In this document: one piece after another, positions 53,097-62,155 of the stretch
Numbering within the stretch: position 1 is the stretch's first letter
Layout: each line of letters begins with the position of its first letter
Assembly: GCF_052065755.1 (NCBI RefSeq)
Contig: NZ_JBQHTK010000017.1
Location: forward strand, 1 to 64,000
Source: Allocoprococcus sp004560705
GTDB lineage: Bacteria; Bacillota; Clostridia; Lachnospirales; Lachnospiraceae
Direction: 5' to 3'
Length of the DNA stretch: 64,000 nt
The notes under the pieces: generated by a model
The model's input: the letters and a program-made list of their open reading frames with translations, nothing else
What the model was told of the DNA's origin: nothing
The model's database searches: none
Translations under genes and position numbers: made by a program

Positions 53097-53558
53097 TTAC
53101 ATAATTTGCGCTTTATCTTGACTGCTTAAAAAGCTGTTATGATACTCTTTCCGGAATGTCACATCTTCGCCAAACCATGCAGGTGGTACAAAAGAATTCG
53201 CGGAAGCTTCATCCGGAAATTCTACTTCTGCAAGAATAAGAGGCGCAAGATCACCTTTAAAGACATCCAGCTCAATCGTAAGTGACTCGTCAAAAGGAAT
53301 ACGATAGCGCTCTTTTGAAATGAGGCGGCCGTCAGCCTTCGAAATAAGGTGTAAGTAGGACTCCCTGGTAAGTGGGAGGTTGTATTCCTCGCGGACCATG
53401 AAGCCTTTGGACTTGTAGGTCAAGATGTAATCATCCCCGTCCCTGCGGGCACGAACAACCGGATCTGTACAGAGATATCCCTGTTCCAGTGAGCGATGTG
53501 GGTAGCGCTCATAATCATCGGGAAGTTCTCTGACCAGATATTTTCTTTCGATTTCCAT
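53097..53558 (-). CDS. CYTH-domain protein (triphosphate tunnel metalloenzyme)
   Basis: A 153-aa protein of the CYTH family. The metal-binding ExExK signature is MEIERKYLV at the start, followed by conserved basic residues (VRARRDGDDYILTYKSKG, about 34-51) that line the tunnel, and IELDVFKGDLAPLILAEVEF (about 95-114), which carries the acidic metal ligands. Members are polyphosphatases or triphosphatases; the substrate here is unknown. It is a lone minus-strand gene between the XRE gene and the divergent DJ-1 gene. Confidence 0.93.
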   Translation of the reverse strand: MEIERKYLVRELPDDYERYPHRSLEQGYLCTDPVVRARRDGDDYILTYKSKGFMVREEYNLPLTRESYLHLISKADGRLISKERYRIPFDESLTIELDVFKGDLAPLILAEVEFPDEASANSFVPPAWFGEDVTFRKEYHNSFLSSQDKAQIM

Positions 53559-53743
53559 AACAGATCAAACTCCTTTGCTGATCGTGCGGCGGATCAGATC
53601 CCGTCACATGATGCTTAATAATAGTATAAAGAAATATGAGGAACTTTACAAGAGCAGGAATTGCTTTTTTTGAAGGCGTCTGTTAGAATCTAAGTGTTGA
53701 GTATGAATTATGAGTGTTATTTCCGGAAAGGATGGTTTAAAAG

Positions 53744-54301
53744 ATGAGTGAAGTTTGTGTATTTCTCGCAGATGGATTTGAAGAAATTGAAGGTCTGACT
53801 GTTGTGGATGTCCTGCGCAGAGCCGGAATCAGTGTAGAGACAGTTTCTGTTATGGAAAAAAAGAAGATAACAGGTTCTCATAAAATTCTTGTGAAGGCAG
53901 ACAAGAAATTTGAAAAAGCAGATTTTTCTGAGACAAAAATGTTGGTACTTCCCGGTGGTCTTACGGGCACCAGAAATCTTGGAGCGTATAAGGAACTGGC
54001 AAAACTGATCGTGCAATTTGCCCGGGAAGGAAAGTATCTTGCCGCGATCTGTGCTGCCCCGACGATTCTCGGAGGAATGGGATTGCTGAAGGGAAAGAAA
54101 GCTACATGCTATCCATCTATGGAAGATGGGCTTGTGGGGGCAGAGACGGTTGCCGAGGGCGCAGTGATCGATGGAAATGTGATTACGGGACGTGGAATGG
54201 GCGCTTCTTTGGATTTTGCATTTGCACTTGTGGAGGTACTTCGTGGGCGTGAGAAGGCGGATGAAATTGCGAAGCAGATCGTATATGAAGGAAGGAAATA
54301 G
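53744..54301 (+). CDS. DJ-1/PfpI-family protein
   Basis: A 185-aa protein of the DJ-1 (YajL) type. The acidic residue near the start is in VCVFLADGFEEIEGLTVVDV (about 4-23), the nucleophile Cys lies in AAICAAPTIL (about 102-111), and the end shows GNVITGRGMGASLDFAFALV (about 145-164). Family members act as redox sensors, chaperones or glyoxalases; which applies here is not clear. Its stop codon directly precedes the start of the lipoprotein gene, so the two are co-transcribed. Confidence 0.95.
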   Translation: MSEVCVFLADGFEEIEGLTVVDVLRRAGISVETVSVMEKKKITGSHKILVKADKKFEKADFSETKMLVLPGGLTGTRNLGAYKELAKLIVQFAREGKYLAAICAAPTILGGMGLLKGKKATCYPSMEDGLVGAETVAEGAVIDGNVITGRGMGASLDFAFALVEVLRGREKADEIAKQIVYEGRK

Positions 54302-54973
54302 ATGAAAGGCTACAAACGCAGATGTCTGGCTGTGATTATGCTGATCTGTGTACTGGCTTCGGGAATGACAGGATGCTCCCAAAATGCAGAGGATGCGTCA
54401 GCTTATGTGCAGGCTGATCTGGATCTCATTTTTCAGGGAGAGAAGGAAGGCGCAAAACAGTTCATTGAAGCTTCCGACAAGGAGCTTGAAGAAATGTATG
54501 AAAACGGTATCACGGCATTTGTGGAGAACTATTTGACCGGGACAGATGACTCGCAGCAGACACTTACGGAATCGTATGCTTATCTTGTAAAAGAGATTTT
54601 TCGTGCGATGCGTTATCAGGTTGGCGAGGGAAAGAAAAAAAACGGAAGCATATTTGAGGTCGAAGTACAGTATGAACCGGTCGATGTATTTACGACATTT
54701 ATTCCGAAACTGCAGCAGGAGACAGATCGGATCGAACAGGCTGCAAAAAATGGAAAGTATGAGGGAACCGATGAGGAGATTCAGCAGGCGATGATGAGTG
54801 AATATCTGATAAATTCATATGAGCTGCTGAAGGAATCTTATATCGAAATGGATTATCTGGAAAAGGAGACTTATACATTTACCGTCACGAAAGAAGGGAG
54901 AGACTCTCTTTCCATGGATGAAGATGAGATAAATACCTTTATCGTAAGGATTTTAGCACTTGATAAACTGTAG
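54302..54973 (+). CDS. Hypothetical lipoprotein
   Basis: A 223-aa predicted lipoprotein with a signal peptide and lipobox GMTGC (Cys about 25). The mature part is acidic, with helical repeats of Glu and Lys; no family is certain (it has the size and pattern of DUF5105-type proteins). It begins at the base after the DJ-1 stop, so translation is coupled. The tig promoter -35 box overlaps its 3' end. Confidence 0.85.
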   Translation: MKGYKRRCLAVIMLICVLASGMTGCSQNAEDASAYVQADLDLIFQGEKEGAKQFIEASDKELEEMYENGITAFVENYLTGTDDSQQTLTESYAYLVKEIFRAMRYQVGEGKKKNGSIFEVEVQYEPVDVFTTFIPKLQQETDRIEQAAKNGKYEGTDEEIQQAMMSEYLINSYELLKESYIEMDYLEKETYTFTVTKEGRDSLSMDEDEINTFIVRILALDKL

Positions 54974-54988
54974 AATACATGCTATACT
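54960..54988 (+). promoter_or_regulatory. tig promoter
   Basis: TTGATA (54960-54965) and TATACT (54983-54988) are 17 bp apart. The -35 box lies in the last codons of the lipoprotein gene; the tig start is about 70 bp further on. Confidence 0.75.
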
Positions 54989-55056
54989 ATCAAAATGAGT
55001 GTAATGTAGATAAGTCTGTCCGACTTTTCACATATATATATTAGGAGGAAATGGTA

Positions 55057-56343
55057 ATGAGTTTACAAGTTGAAAGATTAGAACACAATATGGCAAAGCT
55101 TACGATTGAAGTTTCCGCAGAAGAACTGGAAGGAGCACTTCAGAAAGCTTATCAGAAGCAGAAAGGAAAGATCAGCATTCCTGGATTCCGTAAAGGCAAA
55201 GTTCCGCGTCAGCTGGTTGAGAAAATGTACGGACCGGAGATCTTCTATGATGATGCAGCCAATGCACTGATTCCGGAAGCATATGCAAAAGCATATGATG
55301 AAAGCGGACTGGATATTGTTTCTCAGCCGAAGATCGATGTAACACAGATCGAGAAAGGCAAAGCATTTATCTTCACCGCAGAAGTAGCTGTTAAGCCGGA
55401 AGTAACGCTTGGACAGTACAAGGGAATCGAAGTAGACAGCTTCTCAACAGAAGTGTCAGCTGAAGAAGTAGAAGCGAAGCTGGCAGAAGAACAGAACAAG
55501 AATGCAAGAACCATTACAGTAGAAGGACGTCCGGTTCAGGATAAGGATGAAGTAGTTCTTGATTTTGAAGGATTTGTTGACGGTGTTGCATTTGAAGGCG
55601 GAAAAGGAGAGAACTATCCTCTGACCATCGGTTCCGGTTCTTTCATTCCGGGATTTGAAGAGCAGCTGATCGGCGTTGAACCGGAACAGGAAGTAGAAGT
55701 TAAGGTAACCTTCCCGGAAGATTACCATGCAGAAGATCTGAAGGGCAAAGATGCAGTATTCAAATGTACCGTTCATGAGATCAAAGCAAAAGAACTTCCG
55801 GAACTGGATGATGAATTTGCATCTGAAGTTTCTGAATTTGATACACTGGAAGAATACAAGGCTGACGTTGAGAAGAAGTTGAGAGAAGAAAAAGAAAGCA
55901 CAGGCAAGAGAGCTCAGGAAGACCAGGCAGTGAATGCGATTATCGCAAATGCTGAGATGGACCTTCCGGAAGCAATGATCGAGACTGAAGCAAGACAGAT
56001 GCTTGATAATTTCGCTCAGAGACTGCAGCAGCAGGGACTTACCTTTGAACAGTATATGCAGTTCACAGGAATGACTGTTGATAAGATGACAGAAGAGATG
56101 CGTCCGCAGGCTGAGAAGAGAATCAAGACAAGACTGGTTCTCGAAGCAATCGTAAGTGCTGAGAACATCGAAGTTTCCGATGAGAGACTGGATGAGGAAG
56201 TTGCCAAGATGGCAGAAGCTTACGGAATGGAAGTTGATAAGCTGAAAGAATACATGGGCGACAGAGAAAAAGAACAGATGAAACTGGATATGGCAGTTCA
56301 GGATGCGATTACATTCGTTGTAGAGAATGCCGTAGTAAAATAA
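55057..56343 (+). CDS. tig: Trigger factor
   Basis: Ribosome-bound chaperone and peptidyl-prolyl isomerase, 428 aa. The start is the ATG at 55057 (AGGAGG 8 nt upstream; an ATG at 55051 is too close). The N-terminal ribosome-docking domain has the signature GFRKGKVP (about 45-52), followed by an FKBP-type isomerase domain (about 160-245, EVVLDFEGFVDGVAFEGG and FIPGFEEQLIGV), then a helical substrate-binding C-terminal domain (about 250-428). First of the tig-clpP-clpX-lon-engB block. Confidence 0.98.
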   Translation: MSLQVERLEHNMAKLTIEVSAEELEGALQKAYQKQKGKISIPGFRKGKVPRQLVEKMYGPEIFYDDAANALIPEAYAKAYDESGLDIVSQPKIDVTQIEKGKAFIFTAEVAVKPEVTLGQYKGIEVDSFSTEVSAEEVEAKLAEEQNKNARTITVEGRPVQDKDEVVLDFEGFVDGVAFEGGKGENYPLTIGSGSFIPGFEEQLIGVEPEQEVEVKVTFPEDYHAEDLKGKDAVFKCTVHEIKAKELPELDDEFASEVSEFDTLEEYKADVEKKLREEKESTGKRAQEDQAVNAIIANAEMDLPEAMIETEARQMLDNFAQRLQQQGLTFEQYMQFTGMTVDKMTEEMRPQAEKRIKTRLVLEAIVSAENIEVSDERLDEEVAKMAEAYGMEVDKLKEYMGDREKEQMKLDMAVQDAITFVVENAVVK

Positions 56344-56410
56344 ATGAGTATTATAATGCTGGCTGCATCTTGCGACCGGCAGTGGTAATGAAGAATCAGG
56401 AGGCGTGTAC

Positions 56411-56992
56411 ATGAGTTTAGTACCTTATGTCATTGAACAGACAAGCCGTGGAGAACGTTCTTACGACATTTATTCAAGACTTTTAAAGGAAAGAATTATT
56501 TTCCTTGACACAGAAGTAAATGATGCATCCGCAAGCGTGATCGTTGCACAGATGCTTTTCCTGGAAGCGGAGGATCCGGACAAAGATATTCAGTTCTATA
56601 TTAACAGCCCGGGCGGCTCTATTTCAGCCGGAATGGCCATCTATGATACAATGAATTATGTGAAATGTGATGTGTCCACAATGTGCATGGGAATGGCGGC
56701 AAGTATGGGAGCATTTCTTCTTGCAGGAGGAACCAAAGGCAAACGTTTTGCTCTTCCGAACGCCGAGATTATGATTCATCAGCCGTCAGGCGGAGCACAG
56801 GGGCAGGCAACTGAGATTGAGATTAATGCAAAGCATATTTTGCAGATTAGAGAAAGAATGAACAGGCTGATGGCAGCGAATACAGGCCAGAGCTATGAGA
56901 CGATTGCAGCAGATACAGAGAGAGATAACTGGAAGACTGCAGAAGAAGCTGTGGCTTACGGACTGATTGATAAGGTTGTGACAAGCCGGTAG
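56411..56992 (+). CDS. clpP: ATP-dependent Clp protease proteolytic subunit
   Basis: Serine protease that forms a double heptamer with ClpX or ClpA/C caps; 193 aa. Start at the ATG at 56411 with AGGAGG 7 nt upstream. The catalytic Ser lies in MGMAASMGAF (Ser about 97) and His in MIHQPSGGAQG (about 122); the Asp is about 171. The N-terminal axial loop reads SLVPYVIEQTSRGERSYDIY. It lies 68 bp after tig and upstream of clpX. Confidence 0.99.
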   Translation: MSLVPYVIEQTSRGERSYDIYSRLLKERIIFLDTEVNDASASVIVAQMLFLEAEDPDKDIQFYINSPGGSISAGMAIYDTMNYVKCDVSTMCMGMAASMGAFLLAGGTKGKRFALPNAEIMIHQPSGGAQGQATEIEINAKHILQIRERMNRLMAANTGQSYETIAADTERDNWKTAEEAVAYGLIDKVVTSR

Positions 56993-56998
56993 TGAAAG

Positions 56999-57031
56999 TG
57001 GGAATGTTCGCAGAACCGGGCATTCCCATTT
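56999..57031 (+). terminator. Hairpin between clpP and clpX
   Basis: TGGGAATG (56999-57006) pairs with CATTCCCA (57021-57028), followed by TTTCT. A weak or partial terminator. Confidence 0.45.
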
Positions 57032-57108
57032 CTAAATTTAAAAACCGGGAGAGTTTGCCCGATTAGGGGCAGGATATGAGATTTGTATGAATTGTGTGAG
57101 GTGAAAAT

Positions 57109-58359
57109 ATGGCAGGCAGATATGATGATGTCGTAAGATGTTCCTTCTGTAATAAAACACAGGCTCAGGTGCGCAAAATGATTGCCGGACCGAACGGAGT
57201 GTATATTTGTGACAGGTGTGTGGATGTCTGTGCCGAGATCATTGAGGAAGAGCTGGAGTATGACGAAGGCGAAAAATACGAAGATATCAATTTATTGAAG
57301 CCGGAAGAAATCAAAGAATTTCTTGACGACTATGTGATCGGACAGGAGGAAGCTAAAAAGGTTCTGTCTGTGTCTGTTTATAATCATTATAAAAGAATTA
57401 TGGCAGAGAAGGACCTGGGCGTGGAACTGCAGAAGAGTAACATTCTTATGGTAGGTCCGACAGGATGCGGAAAGACATTTCTTGCACAGTCACTGGCAAA
57501 GATCCTGAATGTACCATTTGCCATAGCTGACGCAACGGCTCTTACTGAAGCTGGATACGTCGGCGAAGACGTAGAAAATATTCTTTTGAAAATTATCCAG
57601 GCTGCGGACGGTGATATCGAACGTGCGGAGCATGGAATCATTTATATTGATGAGATTGATAAGATTACGAGAAAATCGGAGAATCCTTCCATCACAAGGG
57701 ATGTTTCCGGTGAAGGCGTTCAGCAGGCGCTCCTTAAGATTCTGGAAGGCACGATCGCCAATGTTCCGCCGCAGGGCGGAAGAAAGCATCCACATCAGGA
57801 ACTGATCCAGATCGATACGACCAATATCCTGTTCATCTGTGGTGGTGCGTTTGAAGGAATCGATAAGATCATTGAAAAGAGACTGGATAAGAAATCGATT
57901 GGTTTCGGTGCGGAAATCGCAGGAAAGCATGAATATAATATCGATCGTCTTCTCGGACAGATCCTTCCGCAGGATCTTGTGAAATTCGGTCTGATACCGG
58001 AGCTGGTAGGACGTGTTCCGGTTACGGTTGCGCTTGAGTCGCTGGATCGCGAGGCGCTGATCCGGATACTAACAGAGCCGAAAAATGCGATTGTAAAACA
58101 GTATCAGAAACTGCTGGAACTGGATGGTGTGGATCTGGAATTTGACCAGGATGCGCTGGAGGCAATCGCAGATACTTCACTGAAGCGTAATACCGGAGCG
58201 AGAGGACTGCGTGCGATCATGGAGAATGTGATGATGGATACCATGTATCATGCACCATCCGATGAAAGTCTGAAATACTGCAGAATTACGAAAGAAGCGG
58301 TGCTTGGAAAGAACACACCACTGCTTCAGCAGGAAGAAAGAAAATCAGAAAGTGCATAG
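57109..58359 (+). CDS. clpX: ATP-dependent Clp protease ATP-binding subunit ClpX
   Basis: AAA+ unfoldase that feeds ClpP, 416 aa. N-terminal zinc finger CSFCNKTQ with CDRCVDVC (Cys 11, 14 and about 33, 36). The AAA domain has Walker A GPTGCGKT (about 112-119), Walker B IIYIDEIDKI (about 177-186) and the pore loop in ATALTEAGYVGEDVEN (about 142-157). IGF loop region for ClpP docking is KSIGFGAE (about 263-270). AGGTGA lies before the ATG. The small C-terminal domain ends the protein. Confidence 0.98.
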   Translation: MAGRYDDVVRCSFCNKTQAQVRKMIAGPNGVYICDRCVDVCAEIIEEELEYDEGEKYEDINLLKPEEIKEFLDDYVIGQEEAKKVLSVSVYNHYKRIMAEKDLGVELQKSNILMVGPTGCGKTFLAQSLAKILNVPFAIADATALTEAGYVGEDVENILLKIIQAADGDIERAEHGIIYIDEIDKITRKSENPSITRDVSGEGVQQALLKILEGTIANVPPQGGRKHPHQELIQIDTTNILFICGGAFEGIDKIIEKRLDKKSIGFGAEIAGKHEYNIDRLLGQILPQDLVKFGLIPELVGRVPVTVALESLDREALIRILTEPKNAIVKQYQKLLELDGVDLEFDQDALEAIADTSLKRNTGARGLRAIMENVMMDTMYHAPSDESLKYCRITKEAVLGKNTPLLQQEERKSESA

Positions 58360-58464
58360 CAGTACGTATGCAAAAAATACGGAACATATGGGTGCTGACG
58401 GGGAAACCTGAAGCACCCTTTTTACAAACAGTTTGAATGTATATAAAAGGGAGAGAAGAAATAC

Positions 58465-60855
58465 ATGAATAGAATGGCAAGTATGCCCATGGTTGCTCTT
58501 CGTGGAATGACGATCATGCCGGAAATGGTGGTACATTTCGATATCAGCAGGAAACGTTCCATCGAGGCAGTGCAGGAAGCCATGGCAGGAGACCAGAAGA
58601 TTTTCCTGATCGCTCAAAGAGATATTGAGGTGGATAATCCGGAGATGAAGGATCTGTATCGCGTCGGAACGGTTGCGACTGTGAAGCAGATCCTTAAACT
58701 GCCGAAGCAGATCATCAGGGTTCTCGTATCCGGAGAAGAGCGGGCGGTTCTGGAACATCTGGAGGTCAGTGATCCATATATGCGCGGCTACATCAAGATT
58801 CTGGATGAAGAGACCCCGCTTCTGACCGGTGAACTGAATAAAGAAGCGATGGTTCGGGGACTTCGGGAAATGTATGTGGAATATGCGATGCGCAATCCGA
58901 AGATCACTAAGGATATGGTGAACCAGATTCAGCAGATCACAGATCTCCGTAAAATGGTAAATCAGGTGGCGGCGAATTTGCCGATTGCTTACACGGATCT
59001 TCAGGAAATTCTGGAAGAAACCGATTTTATGAAACAGTACGAGCTTCTGGCATTTAAACTGGTCAACGAGGTTCAGATCATGAATATCCGCGACGAGATA
59101 CAGAATAAAGTCAAAGAGCGTGTTGACAAGCATCAGAGAGAGTATATACTTCGGGAAGAACTGAAGCTGATCCGCGAAGAACTGGGCGATGATACGACAC
59201 TCTCGGATGCGGAGGAATTTGCAAATGCTGTGGAGGCACTGGAGGCGCCGGAAGAGGTAAAAGAGAAACTTCGCAAGGAAGTAAGGAGATTTAAGAACTC
59301 ACTGCAAAGTCCAGCGGAAGCCGGTGTTGTCCGTACTTATATTGAAACGATGCTGGAAATGCCATGGGATAAAAGAGCGGAGGACTTTACGGATTTAACC
59401 TATGCGAAGAATCTTCTGGAAGAAGAACATTACGGACTGGAAGAAGTAAAAGAGCGTGTGCTGGAATTTCTTGCGGTGCGTGCACTTACGAAAAAAGGAG
59501 ACAGTCCGATTCTCTGCCTGGTCGGCCCTCCGGGAACCGGAAAAACATCGATCGCAAGATCTCTTGCAAAAGCGCTGAAAAAGCCGTATGTCCGCATTTC
59601 GCTGGGTGGTGTGCGCGATGAAGCGGAGATCCGCGGGCACAGGAAGACTTATGTGGGCGCGATGCCGGGAAGAATCGCAAACGGAATCAAGGCGGCCGGT
59701 GTGAAAAATCCGCTGCTGCTTCTGGATGAAATTGATAAAGTCAGCACAGACTATAAAGGTGATACGTTTTCTGCACTGCTGGAAGTGCTGGACAGTGAGC
59801 AGAACAATAAGTTCCGGGATCATTACCTTGAAGTTCCGCTGGATCTTTCCGAAGTGACATTCGTGACGACCGCGAACACACTGCAGACGATTCCAAGGCC
59901 GCTTCTGGACCGTATGGAAGTGATCGAGATCAGCAGTTATACAGAGAACGAGAAGCTTCATATCGCAGAAGAACATCTGATTCCGAAGCAGTTGGAGAGA
60001 CACGGACTCACCAAAGACCAGCTTACGATCAGCAAGGGTGTTGTCTGGAAAATGGCAAGAAATTATACGAAAGAAGCGGGCGTGCGTCAGTTGGAACGTG
60101 AGATCGGAAATATTTGCAGAAAGGCAGCAAAAGAGATATTTGAACACGATAAGAAACGAATCCAGGTGACGGAGAGGAATCTGGTGAAATACCTAGGCAA
60201 GGAGAAATATACCTATCAGATGGCAAATGCAGAGGATGAAGTCGGTATCGTTCGTGGACTTGCCTGGACCAGTGTGGGCGGTGATACCCTTCAGATCGAA
60301 GTCAATGTAATGCCGGGGAAAGGCGAGATCATGCTGACCGGACAGCTCGGCGATGTTATGAAAGAATCTGCCCGGACCGGAATCAGTTATATTCGTTCCA
60401 TCAGCGAGGCTCAGAATGTACCGGCGGATTTCTTTGAAAAACATGATATTCACATTCATATACCAGAGGGCGCTGTTCCGAAGGACGGACCGTCAGCCGG
60501 AATTACCATGGCCACGGCGATGTTCTCCGCCATCACCGGGAAGAAAGTGTGCGCAGATCTTGCGATGACCGGTGAAATTACACTGCGTGGTCGTGTATTA
60601 CCGATCGGCGGGCTCAAGGAGAAACTTCTGGCGGCCAAGAACGCAGGAATCCATACGGTTCTCGTGCCGAAGGAAAATACGAAAGATGTGGAAGAGATTT
60701 CCTCAGAGATTACAAAAGGACTGGAAATCATACCGGTGGCCCATATGAGGGAAGTGCTGGAACACGCGATTTGTGTGGAAAAGGATGCCTGCGAAGGAGT
60801 AGAAGACTGTTATGAGAAGGATGTTTGCGCAGGGTCGGAAATCTGTGCGGAATAG
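58465..60855 (+). CDS. lon: Lon protease with C-terminal Cys-repeat tail
   Basis: AAA+ serine protease, 796 aa. The LON substrate-binding domain (about 1-200) begins MPMVALRGMTIMPEMVVHF; the AAA domain has Walker A GPPGTGKT (about 354-361) and Walker B LLLLDEIDKV. The proteolytic Ser676 (KDGPSAGIT) and Lys about 719 (GLKEKLLAAK) form the catalytic dyad. Residues 770-796 form an extra tail with Cys at 770, 776, 782, 788 and 794, exactly six apart, among acidic residues; canonical Lon ends before this. GGGAG lies ahead of the ATG. It precedes engB by 15 bp. Confidence 0.98.
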   Translation: MNRMASMPMVALRGMTIMPEMVVHFDISRKRSIEAVQEAMAGDQKIFLIAQRDIEVDNPEMKDLYRVGTVATVKQILKLPKQIIRVLVSGEERAVLEHLEVSDPYMRGYIKILDEETPLLTGELNKEAMVRGLREMYVEYAMRNPKITKDMVNQIQQITDLRKMVNQVAANLPIAYTDLQEILEETDFMKQYELLAFKLVNEVQIMNIRDEIQNKVKERVDKHQREYILREELKLIREELGDDTTLSDAEEFANAVEALEAPEEVKEKLRKEVRRFKNSLQSPAEAGVVRTYIETMLEMPWDKRAEDFTDLTYAKNLLEEEHYGLEEVKERVLEFLAVRALTKKGDSPILCLVGPPGTGKTSIARSLAKALKKPYVRISLGGVRDEAEIRGHRKTYVGAMPGRIANGIKAAGVKNPLLLLDEIDKVSTDYKGDTFSALLEVLDSEQNNKFRDHYLEVPLDLSEVTFVTTANTLQTIPRPLLDRMEVIEISSYTENEKLHIAEEHLIPKQLERHGLTKDQLTISKGVVWKMARNYTKEAGVRQLEREIGNICRKAAKEIFEHDKKRIQVTERNLVKYLGKEKYTYQMANAEDEVGIVRGLAWTSVGGDTLQIEVNVMPGKGEIMLTGQLGDVMKESARTGISYIRSISEAQNVPADFFEKHDIHIHIPEGAVPKDGPSAGITMATAMFSAITGKKVCADLAMTGEITLRGRVLPIGGLKEKLLAAKNAGIHTVLVPKENTKDVEEISSEITKGLEIIPVAHMREVLEHAICVEKDACEGVEDCYEKDVCAGSEICAE

Positions 60856-60870
60856 GGAGGTGAATGGAGA

Positions 60871-61461
60871 GTGGTTATTAAGAATGTAAATCTGGAGACA
60901 GTATGCGGAATCACCAGTAAACTGCCGGACAATGAGCTGCCTGAGATCGCATTTGCAGGGAAGTCAAATGTAGGAAAGTCCTCCCTCATCAATGCACTGA
61001 TGAACCGGAAAGCGTATGCGCGCATTTCGGCAAAACCGGGAAAGACGCAGACCATTAATTTTTATAATATCAATGAAGCGGTCTATCTGGTGGATCTGCC
61101 GGGATATGGATACGCGAAAGTATCGGAACAGGAAAAAATCCAGTGGGGACAGCTGATCGAACGGTATCTGCACGGATCAAAACAGTTGAAAGCGGTCTTT
61201 CTGCTGATTGATATCCGGCATGATCCTTCAGCGAATGATAAGATGATGTACGATTGGATCGTGGCGCAGGGATACAACCCGATCATTATTGCGACAAAGC
61301 TGGATAAGATCAAGAGAAGTCAGATCCAGAAGCAGGTGAAAGCAATCAAGGAAGGACTTAAGCTTCAGCCGGGGACGGTTGTGATTCCGTTTTCTGCGGA
61401 GACGAAGCAGGGACGGGAAGAGATATGGGAGCTGGCAGAGGAGGTTTGTTCTTTGTCTTGA
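60871..61461 (+). CDS. engB: Ribosome biogenesis GTP-binding protein YsxC/EngB
   Basis: Small GTPase needed for assembly of the 50S subunit, 196 aa. It starts at a GTG (60871) with GGGAGG about 10 nt upstream. G1 is FAGKSNVGKSSLINAL (about 28-43), the switch I region RISAKPGKTQTINFYN (about 52-67), G3 VDLPGYGYAKV (about 74-84) and G4 TKLDKIKR (about 143-150). It ends the tig-clp-lon block, followed by a 26-bp perfect hairpin. Confidence 0.98.
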   Translation: MVIKNVNLETVCGITSKLPDNELPEIAFAGKSNVGKSSLINALMNRKAYARISAKPGKTQTINFYNINEAVYLVDLPGYGYAKVSEQEKIQWGQLIERYLHGSKQLKAVFLLIDIRHDPSANDKMMYDWIVAQGYNPIIIATKLDKIKRSQIQKQVKAIKEGLKLQPGTVVIPFSAETKQGREEIWELAEEVCSLS

Positions 61462-61466
61462 GGGAC

Positions 61467-61529
61467 GGAATCAGGCATACTCTGAATGCGCCGACGCGCC
61501 GGAGGCGCATTCAGAGTATGCCTGATTCC
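61467..61529. repeat. Perfect 26-bp inverted repeat
   Basis: Arms 61467-61492 and 61504-61529 are exact reverse complements around an 11-nt GC-rich loop, just after the engB stop. No clear T-run follows, so it is not a textbook terminator, though it may block transcription. Confidence 0.85.
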
Positions 61530-61577
61530 TGGTAGGTTCAAGATGGGAGAACTTGGTGGGTGTGGAAGGGACGCATT

Positions 61578-61601
61578 CAGGCAGCCTAGGAGGGCTGCCT
61601 G
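61578..61601. repeat. 9-bp hairpin related to the 26-bp repeat
   Basis: CAGGCAGCC pairs with GGCTGCCTG around TAGGAG. The sequence before it, GGGACGCATTCAGGC, repeats the start of the 26-bp inverted repeat, so the two may be one dispersed repeat family. Confidence 0.65.
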
Positions 61602-61627
61602 TCACTGGGAATTGTATGGGGGGAGGG

Positions 61628-61918
61628 TTAATGTTTGGTTTGAGATGATAGTTCTAAGAGATCGTGATAGAGGCTGACCAGGGTTGCGGAGAGGAGGAGA
61701 CCGGCCAGGATGTCTTGATCCACTTTGAACAGACTTTTCCTGCGAATCAGCTGGCATAATCCCAGAACAGCAAAGCCCCGTCCATTTTCCCATTTCGAAA
61801 TCGCCGCCCGCGATACAAACAACTGCTCCTGAGTCAGATTCCTCTTCTTCCTAAGCACCTGAAGCTTCTCCCCATAAAACTCCCAATCCCAGCCGAGCGC
61901 AGCAAAGGCGTCCCCCAT
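61628..61918 (-). pseudogene. Degenerate XRE-type regulator
   Basis: From Met at 61918 the frame reads an XRE start (FYGEKLQVLRKKRNLTQEQL) that continues FVSRAAISKWENGRG. Compared with the family, several residues of the helix-turn-helix (the usual A-Q-L region) are missing, and the part after GRG has lost the usual pattern. The upstream in-frame extension (to 61996) is made of repeat sequence. It is probably a decayed regulator. Confidence 0.6.
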
Positions 61919-61951
61919 CGCCCCTATTCGATGTATAGGAAGTTTGAGTGA

Positions 61952-62143
61952 GCCGTAGGGAGGGTGTGAAAGGAAGGAGCGGAGGTTAAGCGGCACGACC
62001 GGAGAATTGGGAACCGAAGATGTCAGAATCCCGGTGCAGGAGGCACATTTGCCGACTACACCGGGATTCTGTTTACATCTTCGAGTTCACAAGTCGCAGG
62101 GAGTAGAGCCTCGGAGCGACTCCTTTCACACCCTCCCTGCGGC
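61952..62143. repeat. Nested 190-bp imperfect palindrome
   Basis: The outer arms (AGGGAGGGTGTGAAAGGA at 61957-61974 with 62121-62138) match perfectly over 18 bp, extended by GCCG/CGGC with one mismatch. The inner arms CAGAATCCCGGTG (62024-62036 with 62059-62071) match over 13 bp, and CGAAGATGT (62015-62023 with 62075-62083) adds 9 bp. The middle stretch is diverged. This layout resembles a MITE or a large structured repeat. Confidence 0.75.
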
Positions 62144-62155
62144 GGACTAAAACCC

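Larger units (their letters stand above)
61462..62155. other. 694-bp gap with three palindromic structures and a decayed gene
   Basis: The gap holds a 26-bp perfect hairpin (61467-61529), a 9-bp hairpin (61578-61601), a degenerate XRE gene on the minus strand (61628-61918) and a nested 190-bp imperfect palindrome (61952-62143). The first two hairpins begin with closely related sequence (GGGACGGAATCAGGC and GGGACGCATTCAGGC). No complete gene is seen. Confidence 0.7.

Noticed and set aside
61919..61996. N-terminal extension of the XRE-like frame
   Set aside because: It lies in the arm of the large palindrome and has no ribosome site; the XRE similarity begins after the Met at 61918.
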